Of a DNA stretch of 64,000 nt, positions 10,288 to 23,512 are shown in pieces. Position 1 is the first letter of the stretch; each line of letters opens with the position of its first letter. Position numbers and translations under genes: made by a program. A model generated the notes under the pieces. The model was not told where the DNA came from, ran no database searches, and saw nothing but the letters and a program-made list of their open reading frames with translations. Origin of the DNA: Zeugodacus cucurbitae (taxonomy: Eukaryota > Arthropoda > Insecta > Diptera > Tephritidae); NCBI RefSeq assembly GCF_028554725.1, contig NC_071671.1, positions 56,066,501 through 56,130,500 of the forward strand, read 5' to 3'.

Positions 10288-11872
10288 TATATGGGCATTT
10301 CCGCCAGAAGGTCCACCACAGACAAAAAATTAAACATTATTAGAATTACAAAGTTTTTGCATATTTTCATAGTAAAATATCTAAATTTATTTATATTAAA
10401 ATAATTCATAACCAATTACGAGATATACCAAAGCCAAGTCGAATAGGAGCTACTTTTCTCATTTCGATTTTTCTACCACATTAGTTTTTTCGTCAAAATT
10501 GTTAAAGAAACATATCATGTATAATTTTTTGCTTTCTGTAAAACCTTAATAAGCTTACAAAGAGCAAAATAAAATGCATAAGAAAGCATGCGATTGCAAA
10601 TAACTGTAAGTTTCTGCTCTCTTATTATCCTATATTTCAATGTCCCGTGCGACATCAAAAAACAACACTTGTTCCCACGTCAAATCATCGCAAATATAAG
10701 CAGCAAGCTCGCCAAATTTTGGGTATAAACAGTAAATTGGTATACAATTAAAATAAAAAAAACCTTGTTCAAGAATCAGAAGATTTGTGGTTTTGGTAAC
10801 TACTTAAAATTGGTCACGTGCGACAACGTAGGTGTGGAATTTAAAAATTGAAAATTATTTTTTGTTTTATATACACATTTACATTAATTATTTACATATG
10901 AGCAAAAACCGCACTTTAAATTCCACTGAAATAGCTATTCAAATAGATTTTGGCGAAAATTATAGGCTTACAAATCAAAATAAGAGTGCTAATTTTAACA
11001 AGGAAAATCGTTTGCTTTTAAAAGTGACAAGTTAACGCATGACATATTATTTTCTTGATAAATCTCTTAACTAATATTAAGAAATCCTTTAGTTGCTTTT
11101 CTAAAATATTTATTTTTTTTTAAGGTAACTGCTCTCAGTTTAAAATCAAATTTGTATTATCATGCCTGGTTGATTTTATAAAATAATTAAAATACTCTTC
11201 ATTAGAATATAATTTTTTTTTCAAGGAGTCATCGATGGAGTGGGAGCAGTTATCAAAAGGATAGTCTATCAGATAACGAAATCCAAAAATTTTTAGATCT
11301 GAGGAACTATATTTCACATTCATAATACTATTTTCATTTCATACTATAGAATTTTTGTTGTGTTTCTCGATGGATGGATTAGTTAAAATAAATAAATAAA
11401 TACATTTACTACTTCTTTAAGCCATTTTATTGGACTTGTTATTAAATAATTCCGTATTATAACAAAATAAACAACATAAATATTATGATGGAAAAAAATG
11501 TCCCGTGCGACATGTCCCGTGCGAATGTGATTAATAATTAATTAAAAAAAAAACTATACATTATGTTTCACAGCGCTCTACAATCAAAAACATTTGAATA
11601 TTGCCTCACAATTCGCTGAAATCGCCGTTTTAATCGTTGTCCCCAAAAACGACTTCCAGTTTTTGTCCCGTGCGAATGCCTTGGTTTTTTGCAAATATCT
11701 TGTAAATGAATACCGTTCCAAAATCAACCTTAACACTAAATGAAGAGCTAATGAAGGGCTATTAAAAAATCCTACTGTCAAAATTAAAAAAAAAAAAACA
11801 TTTTAGTTAATCTTTTTTTTTAGTTGAAAGGTGTACGATTGTCACGTTCGACATGGCGGAAATGCCCATATA
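10288..11872. mobile_element. Non-autonomous DNA element with TGTCCCGTGCGA motifs (family E)
   Basis: Bounded by a perfect 19-bp inverted repeat, TATATGGGCATTTCCGCCA at 10288-10306 and its complement at 11854-11872. Inside, a 14-bp motif TGTCCCGTGCGACA or close variants recurs at 10641, 10812, 11499, 11513 (tandem with the previous), 11664 and 11840, always on the plus strand. No ORF above about 70 codons exists, so it encodes no transposase. Repeated internal motifs plus inverted ends suggest transposase- or host-protein-binding sites in a deletion derivative. I cannot place it in a superfamily, and the target duplication is unclear. Confidence 0.7.
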
Positions 11873-12203
11873 TTCTTGTTAATATTAGCCATATTATAAA
11901 TAACTTATTGGTCATAAACTTTCCTGAGAGACATAATTTTATGAATTTTACCAAGTTATGGAATTATATAATCACAATTTACTTCTCTCAGATGAGTATA
12001 TATCTAACCTCACATGAAAATGTTAAAAATTATTATATTATTAAGAAATCACGTAAGAAGTGGTCACGCCCACATTTAAACCAAAGCTGACGCTCTCTAC
12101 GATGACCAGTTGTACCAAGTTTCATTTGCCCATTTAATCAAGCTATTCAAATTATTACTTGCTGGGACAACATACGGACGTACTAAATATATTTCGTCAA
12201 CTA

Positions 12204-12550
12204 AGTACCCGGAAGTTCTCATTTTAAATTTTCCCGCTGAGAATATTTAAATTTTTTTCGCAGGCTGGCGCAACTGTCAGCCACTATTCTGTCAATTTTT
12301 ATCGCTATATGTCATTTAGTTTGCTTACGGCGTCAACCTTTTGTGTGCGTTGCGATTTTCATATGCCCCTCTTTTAACGATTTACACCAATCGTAAACTT
12401 GAGTTTTCGATATGGTTGAATCACCAAATGTTTTTTTTTTTTCAACATTTCCAACGTTTTTGCACAAGATATTTCGTTTGAAACACAAAATTTCGCAAAA
12501 ACTAATTATAATTTGTTAATTACTAACTAATTTGAGAATTTCCGGGTACT
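12204..12550. mobile_element. MITE, 347 bp, TA target duplication
   Basis: Inverted ends AGTACCCGGAAGTTCTCA (from 12204) and AGTACCCGGAAATTCTCA (minus strand from 12550), flanked on both sides by TA (12202-12203 and 12551-12552). No coding capacity. TA duplication and size fit a Tc1/mariner-type MITE; the parent family is unknown. Confidence 0.75.
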
Positions 12551-12686
12551 TATTTAACGGAATATATATAGGCTGATATTCGAAAATCAACTCGTCTCAT
12601 AATCCCGAATATTTTGATATACTAAAATAGGGTTAACTCTATCTGGACTATCCCTAAACGACTTTCAAAAAAATATTTGCCTTACT

Positions 12687-13402
12687 TACGGGGTTAGGGG
12701 TAGTCTGAGACACGAAAAAATTAATTCAGTATTTTTTTTGCTATTAAATAATGTTATTTTACAAAAGTAATAATATGGCATTATTACACAATGTTTTGAC
12801 TTGAAGTCACGAAAATTTGAAAAAAAAAATTAATTTCCAAAGTTTGTGTTGACTTAGTTCCAAAAAAAGGTCCTTGCGGTGACAATCATAAGTCCTTGTA
12901 GATTCATTATAATCAGTCGGTTAAGAAAAATTAGTTCTATAAATAGATAGTCCTGGGCCGGATCTAAGTTTTTTTTATTTTTTTCTAAAATTAACAAAAT
13001 GGCGGCCTTAGGAAGTTGTTTTCCAAATTTTCGGGAAAAAATCGACAGTAAATTGGTTTTAAAAATCGAATTTTTTGAAAAAAAGAAAAGGCCTCGATCT
13101 GGATGGTTATGTATTCTAAAAGCTGTACAAATTTCTTTAAAATTACGGAGCGGTTTTGGAGTTACAGTTGTCACCAGTTCAAAAAACCTAGTTTTAAGAA
13201 AAACACATTTAAAGTTTCACACTAGCGTGTTGAATCCAACAAGCGGCCGAGCGCTCTTTGTTATTTGTCGAATAACTCGAGCAGTAATTATCGGTTCAAC
13301 TTCAAATTTGCAGAGAATATTTTTAAGATATTACACTTAACGAAAATGTAAAAAAACAAAAATTTGATGTTTTGAAAATCGTGACTACCCCCAACTCTTT
13401 AA
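12687..13402 (+). mobile_element. Family B non-autonomous element, copy 1
   Basis: Left end GGGGTTAGGGGTAGTC and right end GACTACCCCCAACTCTTTAA are inverted repeats about 715 bp apart. The interior contains ACAAAATGGCGGCCTTAGG and a CGGGAAAAAATCGACAGTAAA stretch. Both recur, in inverse orientation, at 38600-38945. No credible ORF; a 113-codon frame at 12999-13340 is not protein-like. Confidence 0.7.
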
Positions 13403-15939
13403 TAATGTGTACATTTAAGAAAAAATGAATCAGGAATTATGTCTTAAGAAAGGACTATTCTACATGTTTTGTTTTTTCGACTAGTTGGCTCCGGTTAGGT
13501 GATACCAGGAGCAGTCTATCGGAATATGCTTAAAGAATAAATGGTTTGGGAACCAATAGACAAAAATAAGTTAAATACGATTCTTATCCATTTATTTTTG
13601 TTATAGAAAGTGACCCATTAAAACATTTTCTGAAATATTTACATACTGTTGGCAAATGTGTAGAAGGGGAAGACAGTATTCGGTATTTATAACCCTCTTT
13701 CTCGAATTATTTTTCGTCTTGTCATATTAAATAATAAAACAATATAAATAAATTTTTATTTCTTCTATAACAATGTATACGCTAATCTACATCAAACTCC
13801 AATATCCGGTTATAATACGAATCAAACACAAAGTGGAACTATCAGCGAAAATATTACTTATTAAATCATAAAAAATCGCTTTCTGACCGCGACCACTTAG
13901 CTGGATTTTGCACAAATAAAAACCAAAAGCTTTTCCATATACTCGGACACTACAAATAACAGTAAATTCCATGTAGTAGCCATTATCGACACCGCCAAAT
14001 TGAGTGGCACAATGGTATCACGTTGCAAGCGCTGCAACAACAACAAACGACGAATGAACGGTTTTCATAGCAGAGCAGTCAGAGCATGTCCCATGCAGCA
14101 TGCACAGATGGAAGCAGAAGAAAGAGCGGAGTGCAAAAAAATTAAAACCGCATTTGCAGAGCATCCGTTGACAGGATGTGCCATAAAAACTAATGACTGA
14201 ACCGATATAACGGGGTTAAGTGTTTAGAAAATCGATCGTGCCGCACGGTGCAGATAACCAAAGAGCTGAAAGTAATACAAGAGAAAATGTTTTTGCGAAA
14301 TTTTGCGCTGTAAGTCCGAATCACAAAGAATAACCAGCGCTTCACACCACAAGTGTTGGCACAATTACACCCGTGACACGGACGAAACGACACCCCCGAG
14401 ATGATTTTATATGCTGCACGCGACTGGGATTTTATGGTTACATTTTTGGTAAAGAGCTTAGCAAAAAGGACGAAAATCAATGTTGGTCACAAAAAAAAAA
14501 AAAAAGAAGCAAAAAGCGATTGCTTGTTTTAAAGAGCAAACAGCAGGAGTGCATAAGTTAGCTAAACCACATCCACAAACGCTCAAGTGGCTGTAAATAA
14601 CTGGTGGGGATAATACAAAAAACATGTAAGGCAGTGGTAAGTTCGATTGTGGCCGATTGCATTATGTGAATACTTCTTTCAGTGCGAAAACTTCCATATC
14701 TTCTTTACTGCAGAGACTATCGAACTCCAAATAAGTGTTTTGATGCCTTTTACTGAATCTCTATCTCATTTTTTCTTTACACAATTGCAGAATTTTATAA
14801 TCTCATTTCCTCTTTTATTGCCTACTGACGTAATCGCTCGCCTTGGTGTTCAAGTTTATACCACGCTTCTGACGATTCTCATCCCTTCTATACTCAACTA
14901 TCTTAACAAAAATATTCGATTACGCGGTATTGTTGCAACTCAGACCATAAACAGACGGTAAACATGAAAGTATTGTATTACGAGAAGCAAGGTCAGACTA
15001 TTATTGGTGGGAGTGTGAAGGTCATATTTGGAGTATGAGCTCATTAGCTTTGCTTAATGGGGCGCATAATTCTATGTAGCACATTTATGGGATTTTCGTA
15101 TATTTTATAAATACTTTTGATATTTGTATGTGATCCTAAACTTAGGGAAATATTATATTTCATTAGAACCAAAGAAAGTTTCGAAACAATCCTTAACCCT
15201 AGGGACTGATTTTTTGTCGAAATAAATAAAATAAATGCTTATGGAATATTCTCTGGATCTAGATGAATTTATAAGTAGATCAAGGTGACTTGAAGTTTAG
15301 CCTCATTTGGCTTCGAATACAGACTCCATCACCAGTATACAATTTCATATTGTTCCTAAAAATATAGGGCAGTTTTGTCGACAAGTTGGGTTTGACTTGA
15401 CTTTTAGTGAAATAAGTCAAATAAGGCTTAGTTTAGGTATATACATATATATAGGTATCTCCCATAATGTATACATAGGAAAATAAACCAAAATAAGATG
15501 AAAGCTTCAGAAATGATAGTTTGAAGATAAGTGTTCTTTGGGCATATTAAAATGAAGGTTTATTGATCAATACAAAGGGATAAAATATTAAAATTTTAAA
15601 ATGAAATATATTTACTATTAATATCTAGTAGAGGAAGACCGATGTCTCACTCAACTTAAAAAAATGTTTAAAAGCAATTTAGGGAGAAAGTCCATTATCA
15701 AAAACTGCAAATAGGCTGTGCATTGGTGTAGTGAATGTGATATGACCTTCTTAGTATTAATAGAATAAAACAAATAATACTTTATATGGTTTTTGATATT
15801 ATCTCGGTGGTCAAGATTTCTTAAGAACTATTAAACTAATGTTGGTGAAATTTTAGACTGGTCTTCAAGATACTGTTTATGAGGACTTGACCGAAGGATT
15901 TTCTTCAATTATAATTATTTAAAAAATAAAAATATTTCC
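13403..15939. other. Intron 2 interior, nothing recognised
   Basis: A slightly more GC-balanced patch at 13980-14560 carries short ORFs without motifs. The rest is AT-rich. Confidence 0.55.
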
Positions 15940-16133
15940 AAAATTTTTTCCAATTTTTTTTCTTAAAACCCTCTGCCAAAAATTCAATTTTTATTTGTGT
16001 TTTTTTGCTTCATCCAAACGGACATACGCACCTATTTCTTAAGGGCGGAAATGAAGTCACAATGACTGGAAAAAAGTTATGGAAAAAATGCCAGTTTTTT
16101 TGTACGAAACCCATATAACCCTTAATTTTCTGA
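15940..16133 (+). repeat. Family C fragment (copy 5, right half)
   Basis: Shares the right half of family C: TGCCAAAAATTCAATTTTTA, CTTAAGGGCGGAAATG, GTCACAATGACTGG, and the terminal ACCCATATAACCCTTAA near 16108-16124. Confidence 0.5.
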
Positions 16134-18169
16134 AAAGTTTAAATTTTTTTTGAGAAGCGCAATTTTCCTTTAAAAACTTCAAAAAGTTGCTGAACAAAGT
16201 AAAAGAACCCTTAGCAACAATTTGCGCATGGTTACAGTAACTAAAAGAGAATGGTAAACTAGCCAACGGCCAGCATGAAAACGAAAATCAAAACCGAGTC
16301 ATTCACTACCACCAAAGCCTTTGGCTACACAACGAACCCAAGTTGACCACCGAATGCAATAAAAGTAACCGCACCGTATTTGAAGAGCGTCTATGTTTTT
16401 TCTATTTCTACTATTCCACTCTAAAACAAGCCAGCAAAAACACTGCCAGCAAAGAGAAAACAAAAGCTGCTAACTCAAAGTCGTGCAGCATTAGAATTTT
16501 CGAAAAAAAAAAAACAAATACACGCCATGCGCCACGAATTAGAAACCGAAAACCCACAATTGAAACCGCAGGAAACACAGAAAAGGCACATACACGTGCT
16601 GTGGGCGAACGCGACCTGCCTGCAAACCAAGCACTGCACGTACATATTTAGTGTAGTTAAGCTACTTTAATAAATATGATTCCTCGCTTTCAATCATAAT
16701 GAACCAGCCAGCTAGCGAATTCAGTTGGCCTACAAAGAGCGAAAATATTTTTTCACATTAAATAAAAAACAAAAACAAAAGATGGCGAAAACAAGACGGC
16801 TTCAGCAAAGCAGCACTCAAGCACGCACAGACACAGCGGGGGAGAGCAGAGAGAGAGAGAGAGAGTGTGAGGTTGGCAAAGAGCCATGGTTGTTAAATTT
16901 CCAAGCCGCGACGAGGCAGTCAGCCGACTAGCCAGCCAAGTGGCAAGTGTTAGCCAAAGGACAGTGTTCACACCACGTACAAAATTAGTCAAACGTTGGA
17001 GAGGGGTAGGCGGGTGGCAAAACACTACTTAAAACGTAACCCAAATTCTTTTTAATTCTTTTTGCGTTCATTTCACTTCGCTGGTGTGTGACTTTAATGC
17101 AAAATATGACCAGCACTGCACCAAATCGCTCAAGATGTGAGTGAGTGTGGCCGGGGTGGCACTTCCAGCACTTCCAACTTGTGTACTCGGATGTAGAAAG
17201 GTATTTCTATGCTTAAGGTCTATTTATAGTAGTTGACTACACGCCGCCAACACTCACTCTCACGCGCATACGGTATTCTGATGGCCTTTTCGCATAAAAT
17301 GGCGTAACCATCACCGCAAATAAAACCGCATTGCGTATTTGTAGACACAGTCGATTTAATACAGAATGCCAGTGTCCCATATCCAGCTTAATGCATGCGT
17401 GGGTGTAGGGGTGCTTGAGCAATGGCATTGGCAGACGAAAACTCTTCACTAGTCATTACAGACAGCCAAATATCTAATTTCAAACTGTCCTTTTATACTC
17501 AACACTGTTGTTGTTGTATGGGCGTTTGTACATACGTGCGTGTCCATTAGCGGGCCAACATGTCGTATACGTAACGTAATTTCTTATTGCCCATTGTATT
17601 GTGTACATATAGTGGGTAGGCTGACTGTGTAGTGCTGCGCCATTTAATCCTTTCATAAATAACCAAATCACTTTAATTTCATCTGTTTCCTTGCTTTGCT
17701 TATGCTATGCTTTCTTATTTGCCCAAATGTTTCGGCATAATCTTAATGGTAAGTGGTGAGTGTGTAATTTGTGTTCGAATGCCTCTTGCGAAATGACTAT
17801 AGTGGCTATTTAAAGAGGATATGGCGCAGTGTACAAAATTTGAGACCCTTGAATTTTTTATGTGAAATCAAAGTATCCAACTAGCCCACTATACTAAAGT
17901 GTTTTGTTCCACTTTCGGCAATTTAATGTGCTGGAAGTGTAAACTGCTTCCACTAAATTGAGTTTTGAAGTGGTGAGTAAAAAGCTAGTAAAAAGTAAGT
18001 ACTGAATATGGCCGGTGAAGCAAAATTTAATTACTGGAAAATGTTGCAATAAAATAAAAACAACAATCTCAAATTTTTACTACGAGACAAATGGTTATTT
18101 TAAATAATATTTACTTATCTATATATATTAATATATTTAAAATGTATGTATATGTATACATATGTTACA
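16134..18169. other. Intron 2 interior, nothing recognised
   Basis: Contains a GA microsatellite at about 16846-16866 and a modestly GC-richer zone at 16260-17260. ORFs in this zone (16343, 16725) are Lys/Thr-rich low-complexity translations without motifs. Confidence 0.55.
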
Positions 18170-18500
18170 TGACGAGTCTTCAACGAAGTGAGCGGTCTGG
18201 CGTTGTCCTGGTGGAACACTACACCCTTCGTGTTGACCAATTCTGGACGCATCTGGTCGATCGCTTCCTCCAGCAATCCAGTTGTTCGCATTAGATAGCT
18301 GCCTTATCCATGGCGTCGTTTTCACCCGCTCTGAATCGTCGAAACCATTCCTCTATACTAAAACCTCCTCTAAACTATAAAATAGCGCGAATTACGGCGT
18401 TAATGAACTCCATGTTTACACGTCTATAACTGTTAAACGCAATATCCAAACTAATTATGAATAGCGTCGCAGGGATATAGGGTGAATGTCTGGGACATTC
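18170..18500 (-). mobile_element. Mellifera-type mariner, internally deleted copy (M1)
   Basis: Read on the minus strand, it starts with the mariner N-terminus (EEWFRRFRAGENDAMDKA at about 18350-18306). It then jumps at about 18300 to the C-terminal part, coding QLDC and the second catalytic motif VVFHQDNARP near 18218. Relative to copies M2 and M3, the central part of the gene (roughly 500-600 bp) is missing, as in MITE formation. The distal end with the third catalytic Asp is also absent. Stops interrupt the frame. Confidence 0.8.
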
Positions 18501-18651
18501 TAGAATCATTGAATTCATAGTCAAACACACTGTAATCAAACCCAACTTTCGGCTTTTTTGACAGATTCCATTACGTAAATTGAGGTTTGTTTTCCAAACC
18601 ATTATTATTATGAAAGAAATATCTTATATAAAAATTTTAAGACATTCTTAA

Positions 18652-19571
18652 GACATACACCAAAACCTCCGACAGGATCGGGAAGGACCTCGCCGAGCCG
18701 TTTGAAACCAAGCGAGGTTTCAGTCAACGTGTCTAACTATGGTGTGACTTCTTTAACATGTTGCTTGAGAAAATAATACGAGCTAAATAGAGAAGGTACA
18801 ATCTTCTACAAGAGTGTACAGCTGCTGGCGTACGCCGATGATATTGATATCATCGGAAGCAACTACCGCAACGTTAGTTCTGCTTTTTCCCGCCTCGATA
18901 AGGAGGCGAAGCGTCTGGGTCTGGTGGTGAACGAGGACAAGACGAAATATATCCTGTCATCAAACAAACAGTCAGCGCATTCGCATCTTGGCTCCCATGT
19001 CACTGTTGACAGTCATAACTTTGAAGTTTCGTAGACCTGGGAACGAGCATCAGCAACACTAACAATGTCAGAAACGATATCAAGCCCAGAATCACTTTTA
19101 CCAACAGGTGCTACTTTTGACTATGTAGGAAATTGAAAAGTAAAGTCCTCTCTCGACGAACCAAAATCAAACTCTACAAGTCGGTTATTATTCCCGTCCT
19201 GCTTTATGGTGCAGAAGCGTGGACGATGTCAATATTCGATGAAAAAACCCTAGGAGTTTTCGAGAGGAAATTTTTGCGCAAGATTTATGGTTCAGAACAT
19301 TGGCAATGGCGAATACCTCAGACGATGGAACGATGAGCTGTACGAGTTTTACGACATTGACATAGTTCATCGAATAAAAAGACAGCGGCTACGCTGGCTA
19401 GGTCATGTTGTACGGATGGAAGAAAACACGCCAGCTCTGAAAGTGTTTGATGCTGTACCCGCCGGAGGAAGCCGAGGAAGGGGAAGGCCTCCACTACGAA
19501 AGATCAGGTTGTTACGCTTGGAATTTCCAAATGGCGCCGAATTACGAGGCCAATTATTTACATACATACTT
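18652..19571 (+). mobile_element. Non-LTR retrotransposon fragment (copy b) with RT active site
   Basis: The longest copy that keeps the reverse-transcriptase core: QLLAYADDIDIIGSNYRN at about 18819-18872 contains the YADD catalytic motif. It is followed by DKEAKRLGLVVNEDKTKYIL, SRRTKIKLYKSVIIPVLLYG and RLRWLGHVVRMEENTPALKV. Frameshifts and stops (near 18730-18790, 19030 and 19290) break it, and the last tens of codons are deleted before a short CATACATAC tail at about 19560. More diverged than copies a and d, so older. Confidence 0.85.
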
Positions 19572-22500
19572 TGAACAGGAATAGCAGTTTAAAAAAATAT
19601 TTAACCGTTAGAAATTTGTAAGATTTAACCTGTTTAGTAACCATTTTAAAAAGATAGCCTGAAGCAGGGTACTTCGTGGAGAGAAAAAATAAAAAACAAG
19701 CTACTTCAAAACAGGTATATCACATGATAATAATGAAGTTTTCGGGAGCTAATGTGCGAAATAGTTAAAAAAGTATTAAAAATATCTCATGTGGCAACTT
19801 TTAGAAGAAAAGTTATCGATATCGAATAGGGAAGTGATATACGTGTACTAAAGAACGATTAAAAGCATCAATATGCGATTTAATCTCTCTAAAATTTATT
19901 TATTATTTATATTTATAGCTACAATTTCTTTAATTTTTTTATTTTTAAGTAAAAATATTACTGTATTTCTAGTAATAGCAACAATAATATGTTTAAATTT
20001 CATTCATTAAACTTTAACTTTATAACATTTAGTGGAACCATGCGCTAAGTGTTGCTGTCACAAGCTATAAAGCCTGTTACTATACAGCGCACTTTTATAG
20101 TGAATTTATATGTTTGCATTTCGAGTGAAAGTGTACTTTCTCTTGTTTCTCTTTAAACTGGTATATGGTATGGGTGGGTACTCACATGTAAAGTAAGTAA
20201 GTGAGGCAAATATAAAAACAAAATGCTAATGCTAACATGTAAACGTCACGTACATGGCATACGAACTGGGCGAAAAAACGACAAAAAGTGGAACTAACAA
20301 ACAACGGGAAACGTTGGAACTCTGCTACACTTGAGTAAATAAGTATGTAAGTGGGTGTAAATACCCAGTAAACTGAATTTAGTATTTTTTTTATTGAAAA
20401 AATAATAATACGAAATGTATGTTACAGGTATTTCGCTATGGATGTAAGGGCGATGGGAGCTGGATGTAAAAATGATCATGAAGTGATGTACATATATCAA
20501 AGCTAGTCCAATAGATATAGATGGATATGCTTTTATAGCCAAAGCTTTGGGAACTATTTTTTAACGATTTTCATATTCAGGAATTTATGAAATATATGAT
20601 ATATTAACTATATACTATACATCCCTTTAAAAATTCTTAAGAACGATTTATATGGTAAGATATGATTTACACAGCGGAGGTATCCACTTTGAGATCCGAA
20701 CAAAAATTTTGTCAATTTAAATTAATTTGGGAAAAAAGTCAAAATGGTTTTATATAGCTTCTTAAGATCTTAATTGGGTAATCATCAAGCCTTTAGTAAA
20801 AATTTTATACAAAATTACTCTTTAGAAAACTGTATTTACAGACATTTACTATAGCACCGTCTGAAAACCAAGACCAAATCTCAAGTGGAGATTCTTAAAA
20901 GATGTATAGTTTTAATAAAATCTAAATATTATTATATATATTTTTTTTGAATGTAGGATAGGCAATATCTGGTCGCCGTTGTATGCTCCTATTCTGTAGA
21001 ACTATCAAAATCGGAGTGGGAGTACATATAACATATAGCGTTTTTCTGTTCAGAATACAATAATCTATATTTTTGCTTTGAAGAAAGCCTTTAAAATGAC
21101 ACTCGAGCTTGATTATGAAATATTTGGCTTGTTAGCGAACTTTCACTTCCTTACTCGTTACATTTGCATTAAATCTGCCCACGATATAAGTAGGTTTATG
21201 ATATATACATATAAAATACTTCCTGCTGTGGTCTGTGGCGTTGGGAACATTGCGGGAGACTAACACGACACGAAATGTTTGCCAATTAGGCGCTGCGGAT
21301 TTTCGGCTGGCAGCCCATGCAGTCAAATATCTTACACGCATACTCGTGCAATACAACAACAGATATATGTATGCATGTACTTTATATATATTATTATATA
21401 AAATTTATAGAACTTTTAGTGCTCCGTACATTTGGCAGCGTAAAAAAGGCGAATAACAGTTGATGGAGCTGCGGTTGAGTGCTCTGAAAGCGCAGAAAAT
21501 ATGTGTTAGCCAGCGGGTGATAAAATATGACTTGCTAAGTTATTGAGCCGAATGCTTGTTTGACTTGGTTATACGGTCGGTCGGTTGCTATTCCGTTTAC
21601 ATGTTCTACCGTTATATTTATTCGGCAGCCATTGTTGCTTGCTGGTTGTTCCTGTTCCTGTGGTGCTTGTGTTAAATATCATTTCAACTCCCTGTTGTTA
21701 GTATAGTTGTAGATGGGTTCTGCGTTTGGTACTTGTTTGCTCTCTCATTACTTGTCATTTAAAGCTCGAATTGATACACTCTTGTCTTGTTACATTTTTA
21801 GCTACATACACATGTGCAGAACCTACTTAATATGTGTGATGAGCTTTACGCTTATTTCTGTTTTTGTCTGTGATTTTGCTTTGCGTGCTTGGTTGTCAGT
21901 TTTTACCGTTGGTATTTGTCATTTATAAATAGCACGTTTCTGCCATTCATTAACACGGTTGCAATTTTCATTGAGTAAATATTTTGCAATTTAACATGTG
22001 ATAGCTTTTGGTATGTGCAAGGAATTTGAAAATGATGTACATATAAAAATAAGATTCATATATAGTATTGTGCGTCAGATGTGTATGAGTTATTGAAAAT
22101 TGTTTGTTGAGCTGGTTGTTGAGTAGTTGATTTCAGACTGAGTTTAATATTTATGAAAAATAATATTTTCACTAGGTTCAGGTTTCAGAAGTAGGGGGGT
22201 ATGACAGCTCTGCCCATTAGATCAGGTTTTAGTTCGTCTTAACCGCTTAGAGAGTTTCTGACCAGACCACATTACACCAACTATTAGTGCTTGCCAATGA
22301 AAAACTGCTTCAAGTTTAGAAAAGGTGCCAATACCTTTGATGTATGTACATATATCTCAGAAGGTAATACATTTCATTAACGTCGCGTAAATCTAAATAG
22401 CGATCAGCAATTGAGAATCATTTTTTTTTCTTATTCATGTGAAACTTCAGCTTTAGATAAAATTATAAAAAATGGGCAATGGAACAAATAATTGGTATAA

Positions 22501-22869
22501 TCTCTAAAATTGGTATAAATATGGCAAAGTAAGTGGTTTTAACACTTAAGTGAGGTATTCACAGATTTTTTAACAGCAGTACTCAAACCTAGCGAGGAGC
22601 GAAATGATGACTCAAATATAGCTAACGATTAAATAGCTGAGCGACTAATCTTCCAGACCTGCCTTATTGATGAACGAATTATTGTCTAAATGAAGCTGTT
22701 ACAGACGAAAATATCGATAGTAAATGAAGTTGATGGATGGAAAATTGGATCCGTCGCATCCATCATATTTTCTGAACAGAGTTCCAAGTTTTAGGTACTA
22801 CCTTATACAGTCCAAAACAAAGGATATGTTAAACATTACTGAAAACCACAAGAAAGGAAAACCACAAGA
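19572..22869. other. Intron 2 interior
   Basis: AT-rich. A loose inverted pair (ACTATACATC at about 20615 and GATGTATAGT at about 20902) may mark a roughly 300-bp foldback. No genes recognised. Confidence 0.5.
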
Positions 22870-23512
22870 AACCTTAAGTTTCATTATAAAAATGGTACAA
22901 AAGAGCTGCACTCAAAATAGTATACAAAATTTTAAATGGGCGTGGTTCCGCCCACTTATGGGTCAAAAACCATATTTCCGAAACTACTCGACCAATTTCA
23001 ATGAAATGCGGTTCATAATATCTTTCTAGCTTCCCATTGATATGCGGTGAAAATAGTCCTAATCGGTTTACAACCACGCCTACTTCCCATATATCAGAAA
23101 TTTGTAGTCGATATGAATCGTTTACTTTACAATATATAAAGTAGTGCTTACTTAGTGAAGATATCGGAACAGAACTTTGCAAAAATACTGTATTTATAAA
23201 GTGACATCGCTCTTCTAAAAATCGTCGAAATTGGTCCATAAGTTTTCAAGATCCTATATATCGAATATGAGGACCTCAGTACTTCTAACAAATGCTTTAC
23301 CGAAATTATAGTTAAGTCTCTCAGATATTTTGTAGAAAGCTTGAGGGAATATGTTGCTTCTTATAATATGTCTCTGTGCCAACAATGAGTGAAATCGGGT
23401 TATATCTTCATCTATCTCCCATATACTTAATATTAGGGTTGTCAAACTTTCAATGGACTTTATTTTATAAAATGTTCGGTTATACCCGAACTTAGCACTT
23501 CCTTACTTGTTT
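22870..23512 (-). mobile_element. Family X repeat, copy 2 (truncated)
   Basis: Minus-orientation copy. Its outer end, ATGTTCGGTTATACCCGAAC then TTAGCACTTCCTTACTTG, closes at about 23512. The hairpin-bearing opposite half is missing. Body landmarks include GGGCGTGGTTCCGCCCACTT and ATGGGTCAAAAACCATAT. Confidence 0.75.

Noticed and set aside
12999..13340. 113-codon ORF
   Set aside because: Sits inside non-coding family B, and the inverted second copy does not preserve the frame.
14000..14200. 66-codon Cys/Lys/Arg-rich ORF
   Set aside because: Resembles a zinc-finger composition superficially, but cysteine spacing fits no known finger.
22874..23239. 121-codon minus-strand ORF
   Set aside because: Lies wholly in a family X repeat. 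The same region in other X copies is not open and the translation has no motif.
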